Shown here: positions 19,350 through 30,924 of the stretch, piece by piece
How positions within the stretch are numbered: the stretch's first letter is position 1
Layout: each line of letters opens with the position of its first letter
Program-made: the position numbers and the translations under genes
Notes under the pieces: generated by a model
Told to the model about the DNA's origin: nothing
Seen by the model: only the letters and a program-made list of their open reading frames with translations
Database searches by the model: none
Source: Ramazzottius varieornatus
Taxonomy: Eukaryota; Tardigrada; Eutardigrada; Parachela; Ramazzottiidae
Length of the DNA: 64,000 nucleotides
Reading direction: 5' to 3'
NCBI GenBank assembly: GCA_001949185.1
Contig: BDGG01000002.1
Coordinates: 3,527,427-3,591,426 of the forward strand

Positions 19350-21862
19350 ATGGCGAGTAGCGGACAGTCATTCGCAGTCGACCCAGAGTTCCAGAAGATA
19401 CCCAAGGACTCGACAGGATTCTACATCTGGCGAGTGGAGGTGAGGATTTCTTCCAGTGTCATTTCGGACTTTCACGGTACTGTATGTGGAGAACCAGAGT
19501 AACGTGACGTGGATAAACTGACGTTTTTCGCCGTAGAAATTGAATTTGATTCCGGTACCAATAGAGAGCTATGGAGATTTTTACAGCGGGGACGCCTACG
19601 TGGTTTTTTCGGTGAGTTTGATTTGTTTCCCCCATGGTTTTGCTGACTGACAGAACGGAAGGGAACATTTGTGACAACGATAACATTGCCACTTTACCCA
19701 CTCGTCTACATACCAAAGCGCATCCGATATCGTAACAACAAGTTGGCTTAGAGCTACCGCATATATGCAGTTACTTTTCCTCGTAGCCTCTGCATAATGT
19801 CGGTATCGGTAGCCCAATTTGCGGCCCAACCTTTTTTGAGTCCGAACGACGCTTTTTCGACATGAAACTGTTGGCAATATAACTTGCAGCTGGAACATGG
19901 CCAGTTCAGAAGTTTATACTCTATCAGTCTTTGTTTACTTTTAGGCCACTAACCAAGGTGACAAAGGCGGTGTCGATGTCAAGGTAAGCCTGCATGTGTT
20001 GCATACTTAATACGGCGTGGGGTTCTTCGCCTCTTCGTGGAAGATCGTATGAAACGTGAGTTGGGTTTCCGAACAGTGGTATGAAGTGCTCGCCTTTCAC
20101 CCTACCGCCTTGAACGAAATTGTCTAAAATATGGACAAGTGAATTCCCATAACTACAGTATATTGCTCCACATCAGTTTTGTGGTTTTTGCAGCCACAGA
20201 AGTTCACTCGCAGCTCAGACATCAGAGTTCATTTCTGGCTGGGCGCAGACTGCTCTGTGGTAGGTTCGAAGCTCACCAGCGTTGCCCAAGTCTTTTGTTT
20301 CGTTTTCATCGACTTGTTACTGGGTATTTCAAGGATGAGCGCACTTGCGCGGCTTTCAAAACTGTCGAACTGGATGGCCATTTCGACGACTTGCCAGTCC
20401 AGCATCGGGAAGCCCAAGGTTCCGAATCTATACGTTTCGTCAGTTACTTCCCTAAAGGCATTCGGTAAGTTCCCCAGTTCATTCCTGTCCTCTGCTTCGA
20501 TCGGTACCATCTCCCTGTCTCGCGCATAGGTATCTGAAGGGCGGAGTAAATAGCGGCCTACGCGTTGCTGACGAAGGCTTCCGTCCACGCCTCTTCATCG
20601 TTAAAGGCGCCAAAGCTCCAGTAGTCCGTGAAGTAGGTCGACCGGTTCAGATCTGACAGAAAATTTCCTGATTTCTAAGGCAGCTGTTGCTTGTTGGAAT
20701 TTGTGCTTGTGAAAAGTTATCTTTTTTCCAGCTTCCGGCAATATCATGGGAAGTGATGAACGATGGCGATGCGTTCGTACTAGATGCTGGCCAACGGATC
20801 TTTGTCTACAAAGGCAAAAATGCCAACCGGAAGGAACTGTTCGAAGCACAAACTATTGCCACTCTGTTCAAAGACGAGCTTGGGGAGAAGATCGTTACAG
20901 TCGGTAGGTTGAACAGAGTACATGAGAGAGCCCAACGATTACTTGGGCGATTCATCGCAGTTTTATTTCGTAGAGGATGGACTGGAAGATGTGCAGCTTG
21001 CCGGGATCAACCGCGAGGTACTTTTATGGTTTCGATGGGCATAATTGTTATTGTACTGTGGTTACTGTAGTGCTCCACCCTAAAATTTCTACGACTAGTG
21101 TGCTGTAGCTGTTCGAGACTTACTTGTCGTTGTCCAAGAAGAAACTGGCGCCCCACACGGATTTCCATTCGGACTCGCATGTTGATCAACATGAGCGCGC
21201 TTCGGTTAGGCTGTTCAAGTAAGGCAAACTTACATGACTGGGGTCTTTCGTGCAGCGTCAAGCTATAAGTGTTACAGGGCAAGAAACTCGATACGGTCTA
21301 GCCCATAACGTCTAGATTAATATATGTCGTTATCTAATAATTATGACAGTTTTTAATGTTGACGTATTGTGACAGTTGCTCCGACGAGAGCGGAAAGATC
21401 AAGATTACTCAGATTGGCAAGGACTCTGACACTCCAATGAGGAAAGACCTAAATTCAAACGTAAGATTTCACCGAATTTGACAACAAAGCATGCTCATAG
21501 AAACAGGTTGACTTATGAAATACGATTGTCGCTTCGTTCTGTAGGACTGCTTCCTGATCGATGCCGGACGCACTTTGGATGCGGGTATCTGGGTGTGGGT
21601 GGGCAAGAAGGCGACCGATAAGGAGCGCGATGAGGCCATGAAATATTCCACGGTAAGCTTCTCGGCGATACCTCCAGCGCTGTCGTGGTTGAATCTACTT
21701 TGCATGACTTGCTGCAACAGATGAAAATACTAATACTTCCTTCTTATTCAGGAGTTTATCAAGCAGCAGAACTACGATGACAGGAAAGTTGCGGTTGCGC
21801 GAGTCGTGGAGGGAGCGGAGCCATTCGAATTCAAAGCTCTTTTCGGCGACCAGTGGCGCTAA
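19350..21862 (+). CDS. gelsolin-family actin-binding protein, three domains (severin/CapG-like)
   Basis: Exons: 19350-19439, 19537-19611, 19945-19983, 20194-20259, 20334-20464, 20530-20632, 20732-20903, 20974-21017, 21389-21460, 21545-21652 and 21752-21862 (1011 nt, 336 aa). Domain 1 shows PVPIESYGDFYSGDAYVVFS, HFWLGADCS, VQHREAQGSES and FPKGIRYLKGGV, the classic gelsolin repeat with its basic phosphoinositide/actin motif. Domain 2 has SWEVMNDGDAFVLDAG and a Lys/Asn-rich loop. Domain 3 has DCFLIDAG...IWVWVGKKAT and ends with a short tail, matching the 340-350 aa of severin and CapG rather than six-domain gelsolin. The family caps, and in severin's case severs, actin filaments under calcium control. 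One junction is uncertain: an acceptor at 21376 would add a better-matching CSDE motif but breaks phase unless a microexon is missed. Confidence 0.85.
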
Positions 21863-22760
21863 AAAGTACATATGGAAGATTCGAACACTTCAGCCTTCGA
21901 TATCGAACGGCAATAACTGCGGCGTCTGGCAAAGAAACTTCGAAAGTTTTCTCCACTGCCGTGCAAATACTTCAGAACTTTGCTTCTTCTTTACGGTCGA
22001 GTCTGTCCGTATGGAAATCCTATGCTGTGTCACCGTACAGTTTGTACGAAATTTCTATACATGGAATATTTGTTGCATATTTTGCGTTATCTGTATCTGA
22101 AACCTAAGTAGCTCCCGCCACCAAATTACGATATGGGATACGACACTGGGCGAAAGCTTTCGTGTAGGAGAAGCGAGGGTCTTACTTTACTTAGCTTCCA
22201 GCTTTGCTAACCATACGTCACGAACTATGCTCAGGCTTCTTCGGCTTTGTGCCATAGACGTGAGGTACTCGTACATGAGCAATGTTGGACACCGACCAAA
22301 GTAAGACCTCGCTCCTCGTACCGGTTATTGCGTGGAATGTTTCTCATTCACGGTATTTGTGGTTCTCGTTGGTGTACTCGACGCATTTCCGTTCGTCGAA
22401 GTATCAGAGCGGCAATCATAAACATATCAGTTCTCGACTTGCAAGTATTTGCGAGCGATCAGTCGTCAGACAAGTCTTGCTAATTAATTTCGACACTTCG
22501 TCACACTAGCCATTCGCTGCAATCCGGATTTGTTCGCAGTGTCTTCAGGCACAAACACATTACCAAAACAATTGTTCCGGGTACGTCGAGAGAATAACAC
22601 ACGCGTTCACTTTCGGCAGAATCTAACAAGACCGACAGTGCTCGTAGTTTTCCACTTTGATCATAAAATATTTCCAAAGCTTTTTTGGTCCTGCTCATCG
22701 TCTATTCTTCATCTTTTCTTCCGCGGTTTTGGTCTAACTGGGATTAGTCGACCAGGAAAC
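21863..22760. other. intergenic region between gelsolin and Gly/Asn-rich gene
   Basis: About 900 bp containing the 3' UTR of the gelsolin-like gene, an imperfect inverted repeat at 22161-22322, and the promoter side of the next gene. No ORF of interest. Confidence 0.4.
22161..22322. repeat. imperfect inverted-repeat element
   Basis: Left arm CGTGTAGGAGAAGCGAGGGT... and right arm ending CTCGCTCCTCGTACC pair over about 25 bp around a roughly 105-bp centre, as in a small MITE. No clear target duplication is seen. Confidence 0.45.
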
Positions 22761-23906
22761 ATGGTGCCCTCTATCTTGTCGTTACTAGTTGTCTTGGCTG
22801 TTTCCCCTTTGCTGATTAACTGTCTGGAATTTAACAAGCTTTCAGGTACGACAAACAACGACAAAGATGATGGTCTGATTGTTTGATGCCGTCATTGTTT
22901 CACCCACTTATGCGGAACGTAGGCAAATGGACCAGAACCAGATTATTTTTTCCAAGTGGCGCATGTTTCAGCCTGAAACAGTGGAGACGTGCGCCAGCTA
23001 AGATAATGATCTCTTTCAAACCATTTTCCCATCTCCCGTACACGCAGAACGAGAAATTATGGTACAGTAAATATTATGGTACAGGCCTTTTCGCTAGGGC
23101 GGTACGGGAGCACGTACGTACGCGACCGATTCACAGTGATACATTTTCGACACTTTTCTACGGTCGAATCTTGCCGTCCTTTCCGCCTGTCCCATATTTT
23201 TTACTGTACCATAATATCTCGTCCTGCGTGTACTGTTTATCGGTTTTATTCAAAAGGTATTGTTTCAGGTGTGCTGGTGAGAGATAAGCGTGGCTTCAAC
23301 GGCAACCAAGTAGGTGGTTTCAACAATGGTTTCAATGGCTTTAACAGTGGCTTTAACAACAACAACAACAACAACAACGGTTTTGGTAACCAATTCGGTC
23401 TCAATCTACCTCTTCAGTCGGGATTTAATGGTCAGTCAGAAGGACAGAGAATTCGAGAATCTATGGATATCGATATTGAACGCCCACGTGTCAATGTCAA
23501 CAAGAACACTGGCGCCACTTCCTCGTCCTCCATCACCAACGCCGCCCTCGTTAATCGAGGCAAAGGAGGACCCAACCTGAAGCTGGGACAAGGTCTCGGT
23601 GTGGCCATTTCTATCCAAGGACCCGAAGGACCCGCCACGAACAGCACTTTCGCCAACACGGCCAAGTTCAACTTTGATGATAACGATACCGGAAACACCT
23701 TCGCTAATGCTGGAGACGCCGGAGGCGGAGTGTCGGGAGCCCAAACCGGTAGCCTGATCAACATACACAACAACCGCGGTGGACTAGGTACTGCCACCAG
23801 CTTCAATCAAGCCAACGTCAACATGTTCAATGCCAATGGCCAACGCGGAAATGGAATGCGCTTTGGAAATGCTGGTGCCGCGTCCAATGTTGGCAATAAG
23901 AAATAA
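22761..23906 (+). CDS. secreted Gly/Asn-rich repeat protein
   Basis: Two exons, 22761-22845 and 23269-23906 (723 nt, 240 aa), separated by a 423-bp intron that carries two mobile elements. Exon 1 encodes a signal peptide (MVPSILSLLVVLAVSPLLIN). The mature N-terminus follows a dibasic site (VRDKRG) and enters FNNGFNGFNSGFNNNNNN repeats encoded by AAC-rich triplets. The rest is Gly/Asn/Ala-rich with recurring TFAN/FAN units and no cysteine. Composition suggests an extracellular matrix, cuticle or coat protein, but no family is recognised. AATAAA (23902-23907) overlaps the stop codon. Confidence 0.75.
22940..23008. repeat. GTGGCGCA palindromic element, copy 5 (intron)
   Basis: GATTATTTTTTCCAAGTGGCGCATG ... 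ACGTGCGCCAGCTAAGATAATG, in the intron of the Gly/Asn-rich gene. Confidence 0.7.
23038..23233. mobile_element. MITE family B, copy 1
   Basis: Terminal inverted repeats GTACACGCAGAACGAGAAAT... and, read from the other end, GTACACGCAGGACGAGATAT..., each about 40 bp, followed by a shared interior (CCTTTTCGCTA..., CGACACTTTTCTRCGGT). The second copy is at 38075-38285. It lies in the same intron as palindrome copy 5. Confidence 0.75.
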
Positions 23907-24360
23907 ACTTTAAAACATTTTTCAACATTTTGATAACTTCTCTTTGGTACTGTATGATGCAAACTTCATTGCGGTACAAAGTGAAGCTGCACCGAAATGA
24001 CGCAGTTGCTGGACTTCGATCGGTATGAATCGGAATTTGAATAGATCATAAAGGAACGATAGCCTGGGCTGACATCTTTATCTTTATGGCCGTGAAAACC
24101 TGCCAGCGCGGTTTTTCGCGAATTGACCGCCGTTAAGACATTGTTTCGAAAGACGAAATTAGTCATCTAAAATTCAACTGAGGTCTGTTTGCGTCACAGT
24201 GGGTAATCTTGGATCATGTTCGTTCTTGTCCGACGTAAGGTAGCTGGGGATGCTGTTGCGTTTACGGGCCAAGTTCGCAAAGCTTCAACTTCCCGACTAT
24301 TCTACTGAGTTCGAGGAATCCAAATAAATGTGCTTCTTCTTACTAGATGGTGCGTAGCAG
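23907..24360. other. spacer before cathepsin-like locus
   Basis: Follows the stop and polyA signal of the Gly/Asn-rich gene. It may hide a 5' exon with the signal peptide expected for the cathepsin-like sequence (a candidate ATG followed by VLVRR lies near 24216), but this cannot be supported. Confidence 0.35.
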
Positions 24361-26011
24361 AAGACGAGGCAGAAGAAACAACCAAAGAGCTACCTATTGA
24401 TGCCCCATACGCCACCGGTTTGATTCCGTTGACCCGTGAAGAATATGCAAAGCTGCCCCATCTCAAACGCAACAGCAGCTGTGTGCGATCATCCGAGATG
24501 ATTCCTTCCTGGTTTGACGCTAGACAAAAGTGGCCCAGATGTTCCAGTATCAGGACGATTCGTGTTCAAGGTGGACGTGGGACCTGCTGGGCCGTGTCGG
24601 GATCTGGTGTGATGTCTGATCGCGTCTGTACCGCATCCGAACAGAACATCGATGTGACATTCTCGTCGAACCAGGCGGCCTCGTGTACCTACCTGGACAA
24701 GACTCCTAACCAAAAGTAAAACCAATGGGGATCGGGGCCCAGGAGATGCGCCATACGCGACTGGTTGCTGCTAGTCTAGCCGGATCGCTAGTTCGTCAGA
24801 AAAAAAGCTGATTTCACAATAGCAGGTTGCACCTGGAATTTACGCCAATTTCATGGCCTTTTTTGGTCAAAAACCTGCCAAAATCAGATAAAAAGCTGAT
24901 CAGACGCCGATTACAAGCTCAGTTAAATCAGATTTCGTGCGTAGGGCCTGTGAGCGGAGGACTTTAGAGCAGGAACCAAGAACCCGAGTGGGCTGGTGGT
25001 GCTCCGGATCCAACATCAAAAAACTGCATAGCTCTAAGACGAGTTTTTGTTTTTAGCTGTCATAGTGGAGCTAAACGTGCGGCGAAGTATGGAGTGTCAA
25101 CTGGTGGAGAGAATACAACTCTAGGATCGGTTGCGTCCCTTACTCTGTCGAGCCCTACGGTGCCGTCGACCTCACCTGTTCCAGCACATGTACCAACGAT
25201 GAGTAAAAGGCATGGGGACCTTCGCTGTTCAAGGCCGACCTTATGTACTCCACAGAATACAGTAAGAAATGAAAAGTCAATCCCCAGTCTCGATATTGAA
25301 AATTTTGATTGCGTGAAGTACCGTATTTTGCGCAATATGTACAGTACGAGGTAAACGGCATAATTTGGCCAAAGGTCCGCATGGGAATACGGTTAGGGAT
25401 GCATTTCCTACACTGTAAGTACTGTAAAAAAGTATTTCCATCTCAGTTGATGACTTTTGGGCAAAATCCACGTGAGAAAATTTTGGGCTAACCTCTCCGG
25501 AACGCATTAGCGAGCACACCAATCTCATCAAAGATATCCAGATGGAGATACTGAATTTGGGTCCAGTGACAGCAGGTATTGCTGCTGACGACAAGTCTAA
25601 GAATTTGAGAGGTAAATATCAATAATTCGTATCAAATGAGTGAACAGATCGACTATTGTATTAACGAATTTCTCTAGCACATGAAATTTATCGCGGACCT
25701 GCGCCTGATGATCCAAACGCCTTTAAGCACATAACTCATCAAGTCCGCATCATCGGCTGGAATAAAACCCTGGACGGTACTCCATATTGGATTGTATCGA
25801 ACTCTTGGGGAGCCGACTGGGGCACAATGGTCTCGTTTATGTCGAGATGGGCCGCAATGTTGCTGGAATAGAAGTCGGTTTTTCAGCACCTGTGGCCTCT
25901 CAGAACAACCCATGTGTCACCCCCACGTTCTGTGACAAACCCATCGACCTTGCCATTCAACTTCTCACCGAAAGATCCGCGCACTTCCATCTTTCTGTTC
26001 CAAGGTACTGA
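24361..26011 (+). pseudogene. cathepsin B-like protease with disrupted reading frame
   Basis: Homology to papain-family cathepsin B runs through several exons. The catalytic-Cys region (IPSWFDARQKWPRC...VQGGRGTCWAVSG...SDRVC) is at about 24497-24630. The occluding-loop region (YNSRIGCVPYSVEPYG...CSSTC) is at about 25105-25200, the linker NLGPVTAGI at about 25550, and the His/Asn region ([12 protein letters not shown]...SNSWGADWG...NGLVYVEMG) at 25720-25870. Catalytic Cys, His and Asn are all retained. Three lesions break the frame: a shift near 25105, an in-frame TAA at 25204-25206 inside a conserved stretch, and a shift near 25820. The genes assembled in full elsewhere in the window have intact frames, so sequencing error is less likely than decay. 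No signal-peptide exon was found. Confidence 0.6.
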
Positions 26012-26122
26012 CTACTGAGTTCACGGACATCTGGTTGTGCAAAATTCTTGTGTACCACATAACTTCCCGGTTTATCGGAAACTCGGTGAATAACAATTTT
26101 GAGCCCCTTTGCCTTCGACAGG

Positions 26123-26918
26123 TAAGTGTGCGGTGCAAGTGTCAATGGCACCATCGGGGCATCTGAGTGTACTCGGAAGGGCCGAACTGATCTCGAGAAA
26201 ATGTTCAGTGCTCCTGTGGCTCCAATAACCAGCTGCACCTTCCGGAACGCGGCAGTCGTTCTTACCAATGTAAGTTTATGTAACTACAGTATGAGCGACA
26301 TGATTTTCTTGATGCCTGTTACGATCGACATGGGATTTCTTGCAGCCCACAGGACAAAGAAAACCTCAATGCAAAGAGGTGGCGGGACGCGGCAAAGTGG
26401 CTTGTGATGTCGACGATCACCTGCAGACCCGAGGACAGCATGTTCTCGCTATCTACTACACCATACAAGGATGGCGTCACAGGGTGGGAAAGCTGTAAGT
26501 CTGCAAATATCTTCTGAACTGTTGATGATGATTCGCAAACTCGCTGAACTTCTTACAGGGCCCCACGAAGCAGTCGGATGGTTTTGGCGAACCGGAACAA
26601 ATGACCACATCTATGCGAAAGCTGTAGCAGATAGCGCTTTCGTTTCTTTGAGCGCCCTGTTGAACGTGGACGGCAAGAAGATGCTGGTATTTGGAAGAAA
26701 CGCTGCAAACGAGTCGATTGCTGGCGTGCTGAAATACCCGTCCGCTGTTCAGAAGGAATTCACTGTAAGATGGAGTTCCCTCTCACGCATCAATATTCCG
26801 TATCAAGACGTAACTTGCTAGAATTTGCTGGAATTTGTTTGCTACACTTTGCTTTTTGCAGTGGGACATCACGCCCCAGCTGACTCGCAATTTGGTGAAT
26901 TGCGAAGCTGCTGTATGA
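26123..26918 (+). CDS. uncharacterised exons downstream of cathepsin-like locus
   Basis: Four open exons splice in phase: about 26123-26271 (CGASVNGTIGASECTRK...), 26353-26494, 26559-26764 and 26862-26918, with good GT-AG signals, ending at TGA 26916-26918. They give about 155 residues containing WRDAAKWLVMSTITC and a segment rich in aromatic and small residues (VGWFWRTGTNDHIYAKAVAD). The 5' boundary is uncertain because TAA lies just upstream in frame. This may be a C-terminal domain of the cathepsin-like gene or an independent gene. No family is recognised. Confidence 0.5.
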
Positions 26919-27271
26919 ATAGGACTGGGCGTTGGAGCAGATCCAAACATGGCACGGAGCAATCAAATGTGTTAATTGTTCTGTACATACCGCAGTGATA
27001 TACCGGATAAAACCGAGCATTTCTCACCCGGTTTAAGCTGTATATTTCATACCTGCATGACTGCACCAACATTTGTACATAAGTTATTCACGGTTTGGAG
27101 GAACACTGGTAACAGAATCCATGTACACTTTTACGGCGGCGAATAAGCGTGTCACACGCAAAGGCTCGGGTCAACACATGCGGGTCAACACATGCGGTTC
27201 AACTGCGGTATCAAAACGGGCAAATACGCCGATTTGCATGAACATCCATCAGTGGTGGTTGCTGAAAACCT
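26919..27271. other. convergent 3' flank region
   Basis: Between a + gene and a - gene, both ending here. It contains the direct repeat GGTCAACACATGCGG at about 27168-27197. No gene is recognised. Confidence 0.4.
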
Positions 27272-28809
27272 TCATGCAGTTCGAAGCAGGATAGGGGTCC
27301 TCAGCTTTGAAGTCTTCTTCACAGCAGTTTGTCTGAGAGACGACTTAGCAAGATGTTGAGCCGCGGTTTTTTTGCTGTATTCGATGTACTGTATGAAAAG
27401 CCCAAGAACGAACGCAATGAAGAACCCAACAGACGCCATGTAAAATGCCGGATGGTAACTTTTGTACGTTTCCGCCAAGAGGCCTGTAATCACAGAGGGT
27501 AACGTCAGTTGTCACATTTCTGTCAAATACCTGGGCGCTTCGATATCATTCTAACCAACAATGGGAGGAACAGCCAGAGCTGAGACACCACCGAAGAAAT
27601 GCTCAATGCTGAAAGCGGTTTGGAATCGTGTTGGTGAGGCAATGTCTAGCGTCACACCGGCCATCGAAGCGATCCTTACACCCTTGACAAACCCCAGGAC
27701 ACCACAGATGGCGGCCACAGCGGGATAACTCCACATCAAAGGGAGGAGCCCACTAGCCACTGTGGAGAGCAGTGCAGAGAGGTTGAAGACCACGAAGCGA
27801 TTGTTCTTGGTCGCAGTTTTCAGATTGAAGTTTAGCACGACGAACGAGACCCGACCTGCAAAGCTGGTCATTCCGATGAGGCTGAGAAGCGTGGCGGCCT
27901 CTGCTGCTGTATAGCCACGGTACTCTGTCAAGTGCCGCATGACGAAGATGGGCAGTAGTGAGACACCAAATGTGAAGAAGGTACTGAAGATCTTGAGCCA
28001 GTAGCAAGGGTTGACCACCAGGTCCCCAAGGACCACGGATAGCTCGAGGTCAACTGTATGATGTGTCGCGTTGCGGGACCGCGACAGAAATGTGGCTACT
28101 GCGACGACACCGTGAAGAATGATCCCAGCCAGGACGATGACGCTACCACGCCAAGTGTACCTGTCGACGAGGAGTTGAACCAGAGGGGCAATAAGGAAGA
28201 TTCCAACACCACCGGTAGCCATGAAGGATGCCGTGGCCAGTTGTCGGTACTTGGAGAACCATAGTGGAAGTGCGCCAAGGGATGGAATAATCACCATACA
28301 CTGACCTAATCCTATGTACATCCAGAATTTAGGCAGGCTGTACCAAGATCGTCAGAGATGAAATAATGTGGTGTAGATACGTACCGTGCAGGAAACCGAA
28401 GGTGATCAGGAGGGCCCAGTAGCTGTGGACGAACGCCGATGTGAGTAGCCCTGCGAACATCAAGGCCGTTCCAGTGAGTACCGTCGTTTTCGTGCCGAAT
28501 CTCGAGGCAGAAAGACCAGCTAAAGGTCCTGGAGAAAAGCAGATGAGGACTCAGTCATCGAAGGCTGTTGGTGTCAGGTACGAATATGGTGGTAAGAAGA
28601 AGCGAGAAACCCTGGTACTTACCGGAAAGAAAGAACATGGAGTAGAAGAGCGCTACCACGCTAGCGGACTGACGAGGTGTCAAGTTGAGATTATCGATGA
28701 ACTGTGAGTAGAAGATGGCAGAGGATGAGCGAATTCCATCGCAGATCATGGAAACGAAGCACGACAACAGTAACACGATCCATGACCAACCCGTGTCCAG
28801 AACCTCCAT
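27272..28809 (-). CDS. SLC16-type (monocarboxylate-like) transporter, copy 1
   Basis: Minus-strand exons 28809-28623, 28528-28385, 28311-27556 and 27483-27272 sum to 1299 nt (432 aa). The N-terminal TM1 motif DTGWSWIVLLLSC corresponds to the MCT signature D-G-G-W-G-W. Twelve hydrophobic segments follow with a polar central loop (SRSRNATHHTVDLELS) between the two halves. The GLGQCMVIIPSLGALPLWFSKYRQLA block after TM4 and RHLTEYRGYTAAEAATLL at TM7-8 are typical of SLC16 and its invertebrate expansions. It is inferred to be a plasma-membrane proton-linked or facilitative carrier of small organic acids; substrate cannot be read from sequence. It is a tandem duplicate of copy 2 with the same four-exon structure. 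Confidence 0.85.
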
Positions 28810-29169
28810 ATTTCTATTTTGAGGGGAACCTTTTGCGAGGAAAACCGAAAATGTTCTCAGACATGGCTTTCGTCTTGCTACTCTAATTTCATGTTCGGAT
28901 GTAAACTAGCGACTGTGGAAAACAAGACGAGCTGGCTGTTATCTCCACCTTTTTTAATGGGTTGTCGTGAAGTTTCGCGTTCTGTCGATGGAAAGTACAA
29001 TTTGCCCGACCTGGCCCGAGCAGCTCGTTCTGACGTTTTCAGTGACGTTGCACATCTTCTAACGTTCAGTATTACCTTTGGGCGTGACCAAATCAAAACG
29101 TTCTACCAACTAACAGTCTGGCGCTACATTCATCTAGCTCAGACAGACAGTAATAGGAGACCGTATATT
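28810..29169. other. spacer between tandem SLC16-like genes
   Basis: 360 bp holding the promoter side of copy 1 and 3' UTR of copy 2 (both -). No separate gene. Confidence 0.4.
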
Positions 29170-30924
29170 CTAAGGTTTTTCGTGATGTCCGGTCGTTGAG
29201 TGCGGCTGGTACTGTTGACGAAAGCCAGCTGCCGTTTCCTTCGGCAACATTGTCGGTTCCCCTGTGGCTCTTTGTGAATCGTGTCTGTACTCGAGGTAGT
29301 GCAACAAAAGTCCCAAGAAGGTCATAGTAGTGAATCCAGCGCAAGACATATAGAATACGGGATCGTAGCTTTTGTACTTCGCCGCCAAGTAACCTGTGAC
29401 AAACCATCCACCCCCCGTCAGATACGTAGCAGTCTAGATATGCGAAAAGAACTCCCTTACCGCCAATAGGAGGCACTGACAAAACCGAAACACCATTGGC
29501 GAACTGAACCAGTCCCATGGCTGTCTGGAAACGTGGTGGAGGTATGATGTCCAATGTTACTGCTGTTATGGTCGCAATCCTAAGCCCGGTCATCAACCCC
29601 ATTATCCCACATGTAACCCCTACAGCCGGATAGCTCCACACCGACGGGATAACAGCAGCACCGATCGCCGCAAAGAACGCTGACAGGTTGAAGACGCAAA
29701 ACCTTACGTTCTTTGTCGCTGTTCTCTTGTTCAAATTCAACACCACGAACAGCACCCTTCCCCCAAAGCTGGTTAGTCCGCAGATACTGACCAACGTGGC
29801 GGCTTCCCCCGCTGTAAAGCCGCGGTACTCGGTCACGTGTCGCACGATGAATATGAGGAACAGAGGTATACCGAAGGAGAAGAAAGAAATGACGAGGTTG
29901 AGGACGGATCGGGGGTTGGTGAGTATGGAGCGGAGTGGGGACTGACCGCTGGCTGCGTGATGTGTCGAGTGGGACCGAGCGGAGAACGTCGCTCCGGTCG
30001 CGAGACAGTGGAGGACGACGCCGGAAAGAACAATGGCTCCACCGCGCCAACCGTAGCTGCTGACGAGGAACTGGACGAGAGGTGCGAGGACGAAGATGCC
30101 GAGGCCACCGCTGGCCATGAAGACCGCGGGAGCTAGCTGGCGATATTTGGAGAACCATAGTGGCAGGGCACCGATGGTTGGAATGAACACGATACAGTAG
30201 CCCAAACCTGTAGTAGGAAACCCCGTATAAAATCATGTCTTTTCCATATGCGAAAAACTTGAAGTCGATATACTGTAGTCTGTAAGAGTGCCCGTACTGC
30301 ATATTATATTTCTATCTTCATTCACATGCAGGCTTTTCTAACTGCGATGCACAAGTAACTCGTCTCAGAGAAAAGGCATGTGTCACGCTGAAACGTTCAC
30401 TTTCCTACAAATCTTTCGCGATGACGGAATCCCTGCATCGTTAATGCTCACGGAGGTGAAATTATGATAATTCTTACCGTGTACGAAGCCGAAAGTGACG
30501 AGAAGAGCCCAATAACTTTTAACGAAAGCGGAGCTGAACAAACCGGCGAACAGGATAAGTGCACCGATGCATATGGCTGCTCTCGTCCCGATCTTAACGG
30601 CCAGAAGCCCCGCAATAGGACCTGCATGGAAACATATACAAAACTTGCTTCATGCGCAACAGAATCGATATCCAGCAGATAAAAAAAGGTCCCACCTGCC
30701 AGGAAGAACATGGAATTCAACACGGCCACAATGCTGGCGGCTTGAGGACGACTGAGACTGAGATTGTCGATGAACTGCGAGTAGAAGATACCGGAGCTCA
30801 TCCGGATCCCATCCGAGATCACGATGACTACGCACGAGAAGAACAAGACGATCCATGCCCATCCTTTGTCCACGACGTCGGCACTTCCGTTTCCTGCCGA
30901 CATGTTTGGTGCCCTAAGGTTCAC
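29170..30924 (-). CDS. SLC16-type (monocarboxylate-like) transporter, copy 2
   Basis: Exons 30924-30696, 30621-30478, 30207-29461 and 29393-29170 sum to 1344 nt (447 aa); initiation at the second ATG (30903) would give 440 aa. TM1 reads VDKGWAWIVLFFSC, again an MCT-like signature. Other shared blocks are SDGIRMSSGIFYSQFIDNLS, GALPLWFSKYRQLAPA, RHVTEYRGFTAGEAATL and LDIIPPPRFQTAMG. The second exon is 144 nt in both copies and all intron phases are the same, so the genes arose by tandem duplication and have since diverged mainly in the central loop and C-terminal tail. Substrate is unknown. Confidence 0.85.

Noticed and set aside
23076-23268. Open frame extending upstream of the Gly/Asn-rich exon
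   Set aside because: It runs through the MITE B copy and the intron; the signal-peptide exon and acceptor at 23269 give a consistent gene instead.
23350-23380. AAC trinucleotide repeat as a stand-alone microsatellite
   Set aside because: It lies in frame inside the coding exon and encodes the Asn run of the Gly/Asn-rich protein.
24947-24967. PVSGGL followed by TAG as a fourth lesion in the cathepsin-like gene
   Set aside because: A better match to the GV-STGG segment lies in the next exon (about 25080-25105), so this stretch is probably intronic.
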